From assembly GCA_963675135.1 (NCBI GenBank), contig OY776122.1, positions 13,376,881 to 13,440,880 of the forward strand: a stretch of DNA of 64,000 nt, written 5' to 3'. Below are positions 24,708 through 36,097 of this stretch, piece after piece. Position numbers and translations under genes: made by a program. The stretch's first letter is position 1, and every line of letters begins with the position of its first letter. The notes under the pieces were generated by a model that worked only from the letters and a program-made list of their open reading frames with translations, ran no database searches and was not told the DNA's origin. The stretch comes from Galeopsis tetrahit (taxonomy: Eukaryota > Streptophyta > Magnoliopsida > Lamiales > Lamiaceae).

Positions 24708-27700
24708 TCAGAATAGATAGGCCCTAATATCATTAGCTATATTATGGGCATCCATGGCAGATCCATATAATCCTCTACGGGCCAGCCCAACACAATACAG
24801 CCCATTTTTACCCTTCCAGTGGTTTGGAAAACTGGGCTTTGGAAGCCCATCTTCACCTAATAAATAATCATCTCCCTGCACCAAAAAACACTACATCATT
24901 AATTCCTTTGTTCCACTTTTTGTATTCTACATTACTAAATCTTTAATACATGTCGTCTTTACTATTATTAGATAAAAACTATTTTTTAACATGACACATG
25001 TCAATGATATCAATAGATCAAATAGTGAAACACCAAAAGTGCAACATAGACCGATAACTAGACATGCGCAAATCGGAACCGTAATCGGACAAACCGAAAC
25101 ATAAAATGGTGGTTCGGTTAGATTTTTAAAAACCGGTAATTTAACTTAAACTGTCGTTTTTTTAATACTATTTTTCTATTTCGTAACTTGTAAATTTCTA
25201 ATTATAAATCTTGTAAGTTATGTATAAATAAATAAGTATAGATTTAAGTTGTATAATTTTTATTAAATTCTAGTAAAGTAATTAAAATAAAAAAATTAAA
25301 ACGAACGGATACGGAGCTAAAAAAAAAAAAAACCGGTTGAACCTCTAGTTCTGTTTTGCACTGAAGGTTTAAAAACCGAACTGTACCGGCTCGATCGGTT
25401 CGGTTTCGACTACTCACCAAAACCGACGATTTTAACTGTTTGCTCGTATCTACCGACAACATGAATTGAAGCAAAAAAGAAATACAACAATTACCTTAAG
25501 CCATTGGTTGGTGGATCGTTTGAAGCCGGTGGCAAAGACAATCACGTCAAATGATAATTCCTTTCCATTTTCAAATAGCACGCAATTGCCGTTTATACTC
25601 TGAATTCCTGGCAAAACCTGCATCATATATACACAAATGTACATGTCCAAATTAACTAACTTTAAACCTAATTCAATCATTTTTTTAATGACACGTCATG
25701 TCACATTTAATAGCTAAAATTAGGAGTAGCTTAACTCCATTTCAGTCTTGTTTTATAGCTAAGATTATAAAGATATATTATAATTTAAAATCTGTAAAAT
25801 TTAAATATCATCATAATTTCAGTCTAATCGGTCTACAATTTTACCCTTATACATTACACTTCCTCCATTTTCTTTACCTTAATTTAAATTTTTTCCCTTT
25901 TGAATATAGTACTATAACACAAATCATGTATAAACCTTAATTATTGTATATATGAATATCACCTACAATATTGACCACATTCATTATTAAATATAGTTTT
26001 AATATTAAAATTAGTTATCATTAATGAAGGGTAAAATAGTCCATGATTATATATCTTAATTTATTGAAAATTGTTAAAATCACACTTAATTAAAAGTGAA
26101 AGGGAGAATTAAACATGATCATAGGGTACAAACCTGAATCTCCATAGACTTAATCTTGGCCATAGTTCCAACATCAACAATAGGGTATTTTCCATATTTA
26201 ACCTTGAGAGCAAATGGCCCCTCTTTTGGCCTTTTTATTCCATATTTAGAAAAATCGCCATACACAACCTTGCTCGCCATCATCACCACTGAGTCAACCC
26301 AGTTGCATGGTAAATATTTCAGAAGAACCAATCCTGCATATATCAGTCTTCTAGATAATATGTGAACCTGCGCCAATTCCTTGTTAATATTTTACGAAAA
26401 AAAAATTTATGCAATTAAATTTTAAGTGATTTAAATATATTATAAATTACTCCCTCCGTCCCGCTATAAGTTTCCCCTTTATTTTGATTGTTTTGATTAA
26501 GAAATACTCCGATGATTAAATAATGGATATAGTACAAGTAATGTGATGGTGAGAGAGAAAATAATAGATGGGTGTGAGATGAAATATTATAAAATAATAG
26601 ATAAAGTGTAAGTGATGTAATTAGGAGAGAGAAAATTATATGCCAAAAATAGAAAAAAATGAAATGGAAAACTTATTGTGAGACATTAATAAAAGGAAAG
26701 TGGAAAATTTATTGGAAGACGAGGGAGTAATTTTTTTAACCAGCCTCTAATTAAGTTAAAATTGCATTTTTCTTGTCCACATAAGGCGGGTTGTGTTTCT
26801 TTTTCCACGGGTTTTAAACAAGAGTCACGCTCATTTGCACCATGTAATTGGTGCAATTTAGTCACAATATTGATTTGGTTTTAATGTAATGGACTAATTG
26901 GTCAAAATTTTATTTATAATTGAAAATATATTAAAATAACATAAATTTCAACTACATGTATACATCCAATTGCATACTAGAATTTACCTTTAAAAAATAT
27001 TATTTATTTACAAATAAAGTGGTTTAATTCCTCTGTTTTACTTTGATGAATCACTTGATATTCCACTATGTGTAGCGGGATATATTTTTAAAAAAGTAAA
27101 CACATTTTATATGAACATGCTAAAAAAAGAAAAACAAACACATTTTATAATAAACTTATATTTTCTTAGAATGAAGCTAAACATCCAAAATCTGGTAAAA
27201 GGTCAAAAATACTCCTAACTAAATATTATACTCTCTCCATTTCCTATTTAATGACTCATTTTATTATTTTAGTTGTCCCTTGCTTATTGATTCATTACCT
27301 AAAATAGCAAAAAAACTTTTAAACTACACCCTTAAGACATCACAATATTACAACAAATGACACTACTTTATTATACTAAAAAGTAACCTAATTACTATTA
27401 CTACCCTAATTTTATCTTTTATAATACTAATAAATAATTCATGTAGTTAGGGGATGAGAGAGTAATAGTTTCTTTAACTAGGTTACATTTTTTAATTTTT
27501 TTAAAAATTAATTCTAGTTTTCAGATTCTGAATAGTCATTTTTTTCGATTTTCTTAAAGTGTATAATTTTTTATTAAATTTAGTGTCACTAAAATCCAAG
27601 TATAGTAACTCTTACCGGGCTCCGAACAACAATTGAAGTAGTAGCACCGTAGTTGGCAAGATCAAGTGCAATTTCCATGCCGGAATTCCCACTTCCGACC

Positions 27701-28227
27701 ACCAAAACACTTTTCCGGCCAAACCTTTCGCCGCTTTTGTACCTCGTCGAATGCAAAATCTCGCCGTTAAAACTCTCCACACCTTCAATCTCCGGCACCT
27801 TCGGGTCGCACGTCTCCCCCGTCGCCACCACCACAAACCTCGAACAATAATCCTCCACTTCACCGGACCTCAGATTCCTCGCCGCCACTTTCCACTTTCC
27901 GGCCGCCGCGTCGTACTCCGCCGCCTCCACCGACCTCCGGTACATCGGAGATATCTCGAAGTGCGAAACGTAGTCGTTTAAGTATTGTAGGAATTGTTGT
28001 CTTGAAACATATGTTGGGTAAGTGGAGGGGAAGGGCATTAAGGGTAATTCACAGAATTGTTTTGCTAGGTGTAGGTGCACCCGATCGTATGCATACTTTT
28101 GCCATATGGAAGCGAAACACTCTTCTCTCTCTAAAAGGATGTATGGGATTGAGAGGTGGTGGAGACACGCCGCCGTCGCTAGGCCGGAGGGGCCGCCGCC
28201 GACTATAATCACCGCCACTTCTGACAT
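24708..28227 (-). CDS. YUC10: YUCCA10-type flavin monooxygenase, copy A (4 exons)
   Basis: Probable indole-3-pyruvate monooxygenase, the FAD- and NADPH-dependent enzyme that makes indole-3-acetic acid from indole-3-pyruvate. Exons on the minus strand: 28227-27616, 26367-26134, 25617-25495, 24875-24708; all junctions are GT-AG and in phase 0, giving 378 residues (Arabidopsis YUC10 has about 383). The FAD site GGGPSG is at 10-15, the FMO signature FNGEILHSTRY at 153-163, the NADPH site GSGNSG at 178-183 and FATGF at 310-314. The ending 'WKG..GLYCVGLARRG' is typical of the family, and its wording fits the YUC10/YUC11 branch best. A TATA-like CTATATATAC lies 50 bp upstream of the ATG (28277-28286). 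Intron 1 holds two Stowaway MITEs; intron 3 holds a repeat rich in CGGTTCGGTT. Confidence 0.93.
26450..26727. mobile_element. Stowaway MITE in YUCCA copy A intron 1
   Basis: Left end CTCCCTCCGTCCCGCTATAA; the right end, read inversely CTCCCTCGTCTTCCAATAA, is its imperfect complement. TA flanks both ends. Length 278 bp. Confidence 0.8.
27231..27462. mobile_element. Stowaway-like MITE in YUCCA copy A intron 1
   Basis: Ends CTCTCTCCATTTCCTATTTA and, read inversely, CTCTCTCATCCCCTAACTAC, flanked by TA at both sides. The inverted repeats are more decayed than in the neighbouring MITE. Confidence 0.6.
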
Positions 28228-28276
28228 GTTACAAATATTTGGATTTTAGATGAATATATGAGGAGAGTGGCAAGGT

Positions 28277-28286
28277 GTATATATAG
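28277..28286 (-). promoter_or_regulatory. Probable TATA box of YUCCA copy A
   Basis: CTATATATAC on the minus strand, 50 bp upstream of the ATG. The surrounding phrase (AAGGTGTATATATA on the plus strand) is repeated upstream of the relic exon at 30.8 kb, which suggests a conserved promoter rather than chance AT richness. Confidence 0.5.
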
Positions 28287-28299
28287 TGACAAATTCGTT

Positions 28300-29432
28300 A
28301 ATATAATATGACTCAAATTAATTGAATGTATATAGGAAAAATACACTTTTTTTTTTTAATACTTTTTAAAATTAATTAGGTACCTTTTTCTTTAATCGGA
28401 TTAAATAAACTGTGAAAAGTTACAATCATACTCGAAATAGCAAGTTACTTTATAAAGGAAAAAAATGAATGCATTTTACTTTTTAAAGGAAAAAAACAAA
28501 TTAGATTGAGGGTTAGTTATAAAGTAGTAATAGAATACTATAATCCATATGAATCAATTTTGAATTTAGACAAATACAGTATAATATTAGTTTAAATACA
28601 ATATAGTATTAACTCATATATTGTATAATATTAGTTCAAATACAGTATAATATTAACTTATATATTGTATAATATTAGTTCAAATATTAAATAGGAACAA
28701 ACTAAGTTACATGTATATAACTGATACATAAGAGTGCAACTTTTGAATTAAATACTCAATAATATTGTTTAGAATATGCTTTAAAATTTTGAATTGATCA
28801 AATATTAAAATATACGGAGTACTATTTATTATTAAAAAATAAATAAATATGAATACAAATAAAAATAAAAATATTTGAATACTTATACGAATACAAATTG
28901 ATTAAAGTCGTATTCGCTTCAATTCGTTTTTTGAGTTATTGAATTTGATTGAATTTTTTTACGGTGCTTAAATTTTTTATTTTTTTAACAATCACTAATC
29001 ACTAGATTGAATCAAATTGAATGACTCGAAAAATACATTGTACACCAAATTCGAATCCAAAAAAATTGTCAAAAGCTGCAACAAGTTTTTAAAAAGATAT
29101 AAAAGGGAAATAATTTGCATATAATTAAATAAATTGTGAAAATTGAAAAGTTATAAATATATATAATCATACTCGAAATAGCAAGTTTAAAACATTTCTT
29201 CTTAAACCTTCAACCAGTTTGCAATCCGAATCATACTTATAACCCGTATAATCTAAAAAAAAAAATGCTTTAATTAAATATATTTTATAAAACTATTTTT
29301 ATAAAAGAAAGTTGAAGGCCTCCTATAGTTAAATATAGACTGTAAACTCGTGCACGTGACGTGAGTGCGCGTGCCTAATATTTTCGGTTTGGTTTATATT
29401 TGTCTCCAAAGATATCATGTAAATGGAACATA
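28300..29432. other. AT-rich spacer
   Basis: Contains short tandem phrases such as AATACAGTATAATATTA at about 28560-28690. No gene or bounded transposon recognised. Confidence 0.45.
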
Positions 29433-29637
29433 CTCCCTCAGTCCCAGAGAAAGCTCCAATAATGTTAAAAAATACTAATATAATAAGTAAATTTATTGGG
29501 TAATTATAATCTCACACAACTCATTATAATATTTTTTTTCTTCATCACATCATCTCTAATATATTTACTTGTTATATTAGTATTTCTTAACATTCGTGTC
29601 TGGAGCTCATGGGGAGCTTTCCCTGGGACGGAGGGAG
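29433..29637. mobile_element. Stowaway MITE
   Basis: Ends CTCCCTCAGTCCCAGAGAAA and, read inversely, CTCCCTCCGTCCCAGGGAAA, continuing inward with GCTCC on both sides, flanked by TA. Length 205 bp. Confidence 0.88.
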
Positions 29638-29689
29638 TATATTAATTCACGCAAACTTCTACTGTATTTTCTATATCCACGTGTAGGCC

Positions 29690-30420
29690 AGAAAAAGTAC
29701 GGTGCATATGATCTCGAATAGACACAGTCCTTATAAGAACTCGACTTGATAAATCTTTTTTTTTTTTTTTTTTACATTTTTTTTCTGAAATGTATATATA
29801 TTAAAAAGTGTAAGTCATTATATCAAAAAAATGCAACACGGTTTTTTTATTAAAAATTGTAAGTCACTATAATTGAAAAATGCAACACAGTTTTTAATGA
29901 AAAGTGTAAATCATCATAACTAAAAAGTGCAATACAATATTATTAAACGTATAAGTCATTATAATTAAAAACACTACAACAAAACTGGTTTTTAGTCACA
30001 AACTCCTCTCATTATTGATTCTCTAGCTAAAAGTCTATAGTGACAGGAAATAGAGAATTAATGACCGGACCTGTCACTAAAAGTCAATTCCTGTCATTAA
30101 AGGTTTTTAGTTAGAGAAGATATAATGACAGGATTTATGTCACTAAAAGTCATTTTTCTTGTAGTGAAAGGGCAACACAGTTTTTAACGAAAAATGTAAG
30201 TCATTATAACTAAAAAGTGCAACACAATATTATTACTCCGTACAAGTCATTATAACTAAAAAGTTCAATACAATATTTAATGAAAAGTGTTCGTTATTAT
30301 AAATAGAAAGTGCAACACAATATTACGGAAAATTGCAAGTTCATATAACTAAAGAGTGCAATATAACGTACATTATCAAAAAGTGCACGTCTTGACTGGC
30401 CAACTCAAGTTCTTATATAG
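29690..30420. repeat. AAAAGTGCAACACAATATT-type repeat array with inverted termini
   Basis: Units such as AAAAAGTGTAAGTCATTATA and AAAAGTGCAACACAATATTA alternate. The left margin AGTCCTTATAAGAACTCGA and the right margin, read inversely AGTCCTATATAAGAACTTGA, form an inverted repeat of about 20 bp, which suggests a mobile unit built around the array. A separate inserted-looking block at 29975-30170 contains CACTAAAAGTCA-type repeats. Confidence 0.5.
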
Positions 30421-30425
30421 GACTC

Positions 30426-30427
<2 letters not shown>

Positions 30428-30517
<90 letters not shown>
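30428..30517. repeat. (AT)n microsatellite
   Basis: About 45 uninterrupted AT dinucleotides. The apparent Ile-Tyr reading frame across it is an artefact of the repeat. Confidence 0.95.
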
Positions 30518-30519
<2 letters not shown>

Positions 30520-30792
30520 TGGACGAAATGTGCACATACAAATCATGCCCAAAATGTGGACATAATATTCATATTTTATTCACTACAAGAAAAAAAAAAC
30601 TACCACACGTCTTTTGTCAAATTCATATATATATATATGAGTATTCAAAATCTCGGAGTTCAGGGCGGTCGACTCTACCGCCCTGTCCCAGGGTCAGTAC
30701 TCCTGACTATAATACACATTAAATACTACTCTCACGATCCGTGGATTCAAGTAAAAATATTTCAGAGTTAGAGACAAAATATAAATAGATAA

Positions 30793-30872
30793 GATGAGAG
30801 TGCGGAGATACCCGTCATTGTGAGGTCGGAGGCGCTGCCTCCGGCTATGATATCGGGTGGTAATTTGGCCAT
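30793..30872 (-). pseudogene. Relic of the first exon of a third YUCCA10-like copy
   Basis: On the minus strand an ATG at 30872 opens about 25 codons that align with the N-terminus of copies A and B: DIIAGGSASDLTMTGIS stands where copy B has TIVGGGTSGLATAAYL. The FAD-binding glycine motif has decayed, two bases are missing in TATCTCCG.CA.CTCTCA, and all similarity ends near 30793. About 90 bp upstream of the ATG the phrase AAAGGTGTATATATATA (plus strand) repeats the TATA region of copy A. I infer a degraded third member of the cluster that lost the rest of its coding region. Confidence 0.6.
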
Positions 30873-30984
30873 GGCAGACTAAAAAAAATGTTTGTTCTTA
30901 ATAACTGAGAATGCTAAAAGAACCAACTGTTTAATTATTTGTTAAAATGAGTGTTGAGAAAGGTGTATATATATAATTGAATTT

Positions 30985-31425
30985 TAAGCAATAGTTCCGT
31001 CCAATATTATGTTTTTAAATTTTATTTTTAACAATATATTTCACTTTGTTAATATTTAATACTACATGTCATGTTTTATAAAGGTAGAAAATTAAAGTAA
31101 ATTATTATCTATAAGTCAATTAAAATCTCTTTCTTTTTAATTAACAAAACCTAATTTAGGAGGTTTGACTTATTCTACCATTAATTTTTTTTTGTTTAAT
31201 TGAATTTTTGTCCAATATTATGTCTTTAATGTAACATTTATGATGTTAATATTTAATACTACATGTCATGTTTTATAATAGTGGAAAATTAACTTAAAGC
31301 AAATTATTATCTATAAGTTAAAGAAAATCTCCTTTTTCTCTCTTTTTAATTAAAAAAAACTTAATTTAGGAGGTTTGACTTATTCTACCATTATTTTTTG
31401 TTTAATTTAGGAGAAACTGTTAAAA
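30985..31425. repeat. Diverged tandem duplication (about 210-220 bp)
   Basis: The phrases GTCCAATATTATGT, ATTTAATACTACATGTCATG and TAGGAGGTTTGACTTATTCT occur in the same order twice (about 30985-31195 and 31205-31425), with small indels between the copies. Confidence 0.7.
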
Positions 31426-31500
31426 TGAGTTGTATGAAAAATTAAAATTTCATTTTATTTTAATAATTAAATTACTAAAACTTCACTCTTTGGAATTGGA

Positions 31501-31880
31501 TTAGGTTGTGTTAGAATGAGTGGATTTAATTTGAGAATGTTTTTAAAATGAAATGATTTAAAAGTTAATTTCAAATAATATGATTTTAGTGGGTATTTAA
31601 AATTCTTTCAATTTTAATTAAAAATGATAGTATCAAAACTAAGTATTTAAAATCCATTCATTTATTTTTAATCCAAACAAATGAAGTGGATTAAGATCGT
31701 GGATTTAAAATCCATAGACTAAATCCCTTCATCCAAATGTTAGGTTGTGTTTGCATGAGGGGATTTGATTTGAGGAGGTATTTTAAATTAAAAGATTTAA
31801 AAATAGATGGATTTCAAATGACATAATTTTAGTGTAGATTTAAAATTCTATCTTCATATATTTGGCCAAACACAAAGATG
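31501..31880. mobile_element. Two adjacent Tourist-like MITE relics
   Basis: GGTTGTGTTAGAATGAGTGG at about 31504 and GGTTGTGTTTGCATGAGGGG at about 31743 start two related units. Each ends in an imperfect inverse (CCCTTCATCCAAATG at about 31735, GGCCAAACACAAAG at about 31878). The trinucleotide TTA adjoins the first unit. Boundaries are approximate. Confidence 0.45.
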
Positions 31881-32346
31881 CAGATTGATTGTTAGTCGTT
31901 TTTACATGTTATTTTGTTATTATTCTAGGGTTTTCTGATAAATAACAAATTATCAATCAATGGATTATTTCGTGATACTTAAGATCGAATTCGATGGGAA
32001 AACCAAGTTGATTCGTGTTAATCAGTTTTCGTTTCTAGAAGTCTTGAATCAAGTCACTGATATGTGGTCTACATTATCTTCTAATAATATTTGAATGTCG
32101 TATTCAGTTGGGTGTATAAGTCATTGTTGCTTGACATCGGACTCTGATTTGATTAGATTGATTGAATTTTGTCATATTTCATCAGAAAAATTAATCAATG
32201 TTTTTTTAGATGTTCTGACTTAGCGTGAATTCAGTCCTTGTACATAATCTTCATTTATTTTTAATAGCTAAATAATTATAGATAAAATTTTATTAATAGT
32301 TGACTCTTATTCAGAAAAGTTAATGAAATAAAAAAAAATGTAACTA

Positions 32347-32354
<8 letters not shown>

Positions 32355-32391
<37 letters not shown>

Positions 32392-32513
32392 TTTAAAGTC
32401 ACGGTATCCGGTTCGAGGACCGACTAATTCAAGGGAACCAATCCCACTACCCATTTACAGGAGTTCCGTTTAAAGTCAGAGCTTTGCGCTCTGTATTGAC
32501 ATGGCCCCATAGA
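32355..32513 (-). mobile_element. SINE or RTE-type LINE 3' end with poly(A)/(TA) tail
   Basis: Read on the minus strand, a 110-bp body containing GAATTAGTCGGTCCTCGAAC and CCGGATACCG ends in an A run and a (TA)n tract. 'TTAGTCGG...CCGGATACC' is the 3' motif found in many plant SINEs of the Au type and their partner RTE LINEs. The 10-bp direct repeat TAATTCTATA at 32345-32354 and 32514-32523 is a convincing target duplication. No tRNA head is visible, so the copy is probably truncated at its 5' end. Confidence 0.65.
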
Positions 32514-33059
32514 TAATTCTATACATTATTAATGGACCGATTTTATTAATGCAGATCTAATTTGCATTAAAGTCATTTTTCTGCATAATGATATTTGCAT
32601 ATGCACATAATTTACTGCACACTTCTGCATTATTAATATGTTGATGCAACTTTAGAATTTTTTTTCTACATTATAATCAGGTGAATTGCATACGTATACA
32701 AATATGTATCGCGAAATAACACAAAAGGATTACAATCGATTCACCTTGAGAAACTTTGATAAATCCTTTGTCTCTTCCGTTGCAAACATACTTCCTTTGG
32801 AAATAGATTCTTCACTTTTCAAACTGCAAATGAAGTTTTGATTTGACGATTTTTCTGCAGATCTTTAAATTCGAATATCAGAGTTATGAAAAAAGTTTTA
32901 AATTTTGGAAGGTGGAATAATTAGCGGCTTTCAATTTTAAATGTTAAGGGTAAGAATGTAAGATTGTACATTTAAGTAGCATTTTGTCCTTATTTGTAAC
33001 TAAATTTAAACCTTGATATTATTTGTAAAAACTATAGGTAAAATGATCTTATTGGTAAA

Positions 33060-33560
33060 TCCTCCATGTTATATTGCACCTTTTAGTTATATGGACTTGC
33101 ACTTGTCAATAATATTGTGTTGCACTTTTCAGTTATAACTTATACGAGTAATAATTTACATTTTTCATTAAATATTGTTTTGTACTTTTCAGTTATACTA
33201 ACTTGCACTTTTTAATAATATTGTGTTGCACTTTTTAGTTACAGTATAATGACTTACATTTTTCATTAAAAACTATGTTGCACTTTTCAATTACAGTGAT
33301 TTACATTTTTTAATAATATTATGTTGCACTTTTCAGTAATATTGTGTTGCATTTTTTTTTTCAATTATAATGACTTACACTTTTTAATAAAAAAATTGTG
33401 TTGCACTTTTAAGTAATATTGTGTTTCACTTGTTAATTATAATGACTTACCCTTTTCAACATATATGTTTCAAAAAAAAATGTAAAAAAATAATAATAAT
33501 AATAAAATGTTGACTGGTCAACTCGAGCATAAGGACACGAGTCTATATGAGACCAATATT
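33060..33560. repeat. AAAAGTGCAACACAATATT-type array, inverse orientation
   Basis: Repeats of TGTTGCACTTTT and AATGACTTACACTTTTTAAT are the reverse complement of the units at 29.7-30.4 kb. The right margin (TGACTGGTCAACTCGAGCAT, then AAGGACACGAGTCTAT) corresponds inversely to the left margin of that array. Confidence 0.6.
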
Positions 33561-33569
33561 AATAATATT

Positions 33570-36097
33570 ATGCAATTAGGGGTGGGTAAATATACTGATA
33601 TTTCGGTATACCGAACTTTCCGTATCGAAAAAATATCAAAATTTTTAGTACGATAGGTATACATAAAAAAAATTCGGTATTCGATATGAAACGATATATC
33701 AGTATACCGAATACCAAAACCTTAATAAAATAATCATTTTATAATATAATTTATAATTTTATATTATTTTTAAATTAAAATAACTTTAATTATTAAAATT
33801 TAAATAAAATAAACCTTAAATAATTAATTTCGATATAAAACGATGCTTCAATATTTTTGGTATGAATTGATATACCGGTATTTCGATATATAATAATCGT
33901 TCAATATTTTCGATATGAATCGATATACTGATATGGTACGGTATTCCGTACCGAAATTTCGGTATAACAAAATTACGGTACAGTATCGGTATGAATTTTT
34001 ACATATCGAAATTTCGATATACTGAGATTACAATATACCGAAATTTTCAATATGATAACAGCATAAAGTTTTTTTTAGAGCATGTTAAAATATTTTTTAA
34101 TTTAATAAAATTAAAGAACTGATAAATAATTAGTTATTCCTACATGTGTAAATTTGTGTCTTTTTTTAGTTGAGGTTAATCGAATTTTAAAGATGTACTC
34201 CATCTAAGAGTAATAAATTAGTGTGAAATGTATCGAACATAATTTCCCATAAATTAAATCTCGACAAATAATATGAATTATTATATAAGGCATGCAATAA
34301 ATGTTACTTCATTCGTTTCACAATAGCTTTCACACTCATTTTTAAGACGTTTCACACCATTAAAATAAAAAAAAATTGGGCGATCTTGAATGAAATATTA
34401 CATGTATGCATTAATCCAATTCACATTCAAATTCTTTATAAATACACCCACTAACAGTCCAATTCACATCCACATTCTTTATAAATACACCTATTGACTG
34501 TCCAATTCACACACACTGACAAAAATTGTACCTGGTCGACGTGGTTGTTGCAATTTACGACGGTCTTAATCTTTAAATATTTTCTATTTCTTTGAATATT
34601 CTTTAATAATTATTATGGATCAAGGTTATTTTGTATTACTACATGCAATAATATATTTTAATACGCACAATAATATATGTTACTACATATTATAATATGA
34701 GTTACTACATTAACGAAAATACTAGAAAAAATTGTTTTACTATATAAAAGAATCTGTATTACTATATAAAATAGTTTGTGTTATTACTACATTTAATAAT
34801 GTGTTTAACTACATAAAAAATTATATGTTACTACATACTACAATTTGAATTACTACATTGAATAGAATAGACGTTTGTTACTATATCTAATTTTATCAAA
34901 TGATCTAATATTTTTTGCATCATCCTACAATAAAACAATCTGTATTACAACATGGTTATTGTGTTTATTAAATGCGATGTTACTAGTGAGTTACAATATC
35001 AACAAAAACACTAGAAAAAAATGTGTTACTAAATAAAAGAATTTATATTATTATATAAAATAGTTTGTGTTATTACTACATAAAATAATGTGTGTTACTA
35101 CATATTACAATTTGAATTACTACATATAATAGCACGCGTTCGGCAATAAAATAAAATAAAAAAAATCACAGAAACAAATAAAATAAACGGGTTAAAAATT
35201 TCGGTCAAAATTAAAACACACGTTGGCCAGTTGACAAATAAATAAATAAAAAATTAACCCAAATAAATTAATGGTGGCCCAATAATATATATTTTCAGCC
35301 CATTGACTTAATAAGTCAATATTTTCAGCACAATTGACTTAATTGGTCAATATTGCATATAAATTTTTGTGATTTTTTTTTATAAATTATATCTTCACAA
35401 TATCCTCAATTTTATACAATTATCATTATTTTTTCTTGACACATACATACAAATCAACTCATTTATTTACTTTGTATATAAAAGTTTACAAAATTATTTT
35501 TCAAAATTCCACACAATTGTAAATACACTATAAAAATCGGAAAGAATTTGAAGACAATAGTTAACTAATAAAAACTTAAATATATATTCATTTATGATAT
35601 GTTATTTCGGATTAATAGAGCTCTCAAATCTCAAAATTATGTAAATCAAGTTCATACAATTTTATATCATAAATAAATCAATTAAAATATTATATACTTT
35701 CTTCTTACAATTTTATAATTTTCATTTTTTAAAACAATTCAATTTTATTATACTCATTTCTTATTTGAAAATTTTAGTATTCATATTATTTTATTTCCAC
35801 CTTTCAATCATCACTTATCCACTCAAATTGTCATTGATTTTATTTATATACAATTATTTTATCTATAAATGAACCCCACGACATTCCATCATACTCTCAA
35901 TTTATCTATTTTATACATAAAATAATCAATATTCATTAAGGAGTGAATATTTGTTTTCATATTTAATCACACCAATTCGTCCAAAAATAATACTAGTATA
36001 TTTTACTATTCTCTCATTTTCTTTCATGAAAAGAAAAAAAAGAATTGTCATAAACATGCACTATAAAAGTTTAATTTTATAATTTATATAATATTTG
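33570..36097. other. AT-rich spacer with two repeat zones
   Basis: About 33570-34065 consists of self-complementary phrases such as TTTCGGTATACCGAA and TCGATATACTGA, the look of a palindromic dispersed repeat. About 34600-35150 holds degenerate units like TGTTACTACATATTACAATT. No gene is supported. Confidence 0.5.

Noticed and set aside
27653..28249. Plus-strand frames opposite YUCCA copy A exon 1 (similar ones at 40079-40407 opposite copy B)
   Set aside because: Antisense shadows of a conserved exon; the translations resemble no known protein.
30356..30565. Open frame of Ile-Tyr repeats
   Set aside because: It is a read-through of the (AT)n microsatellite, not a protein.
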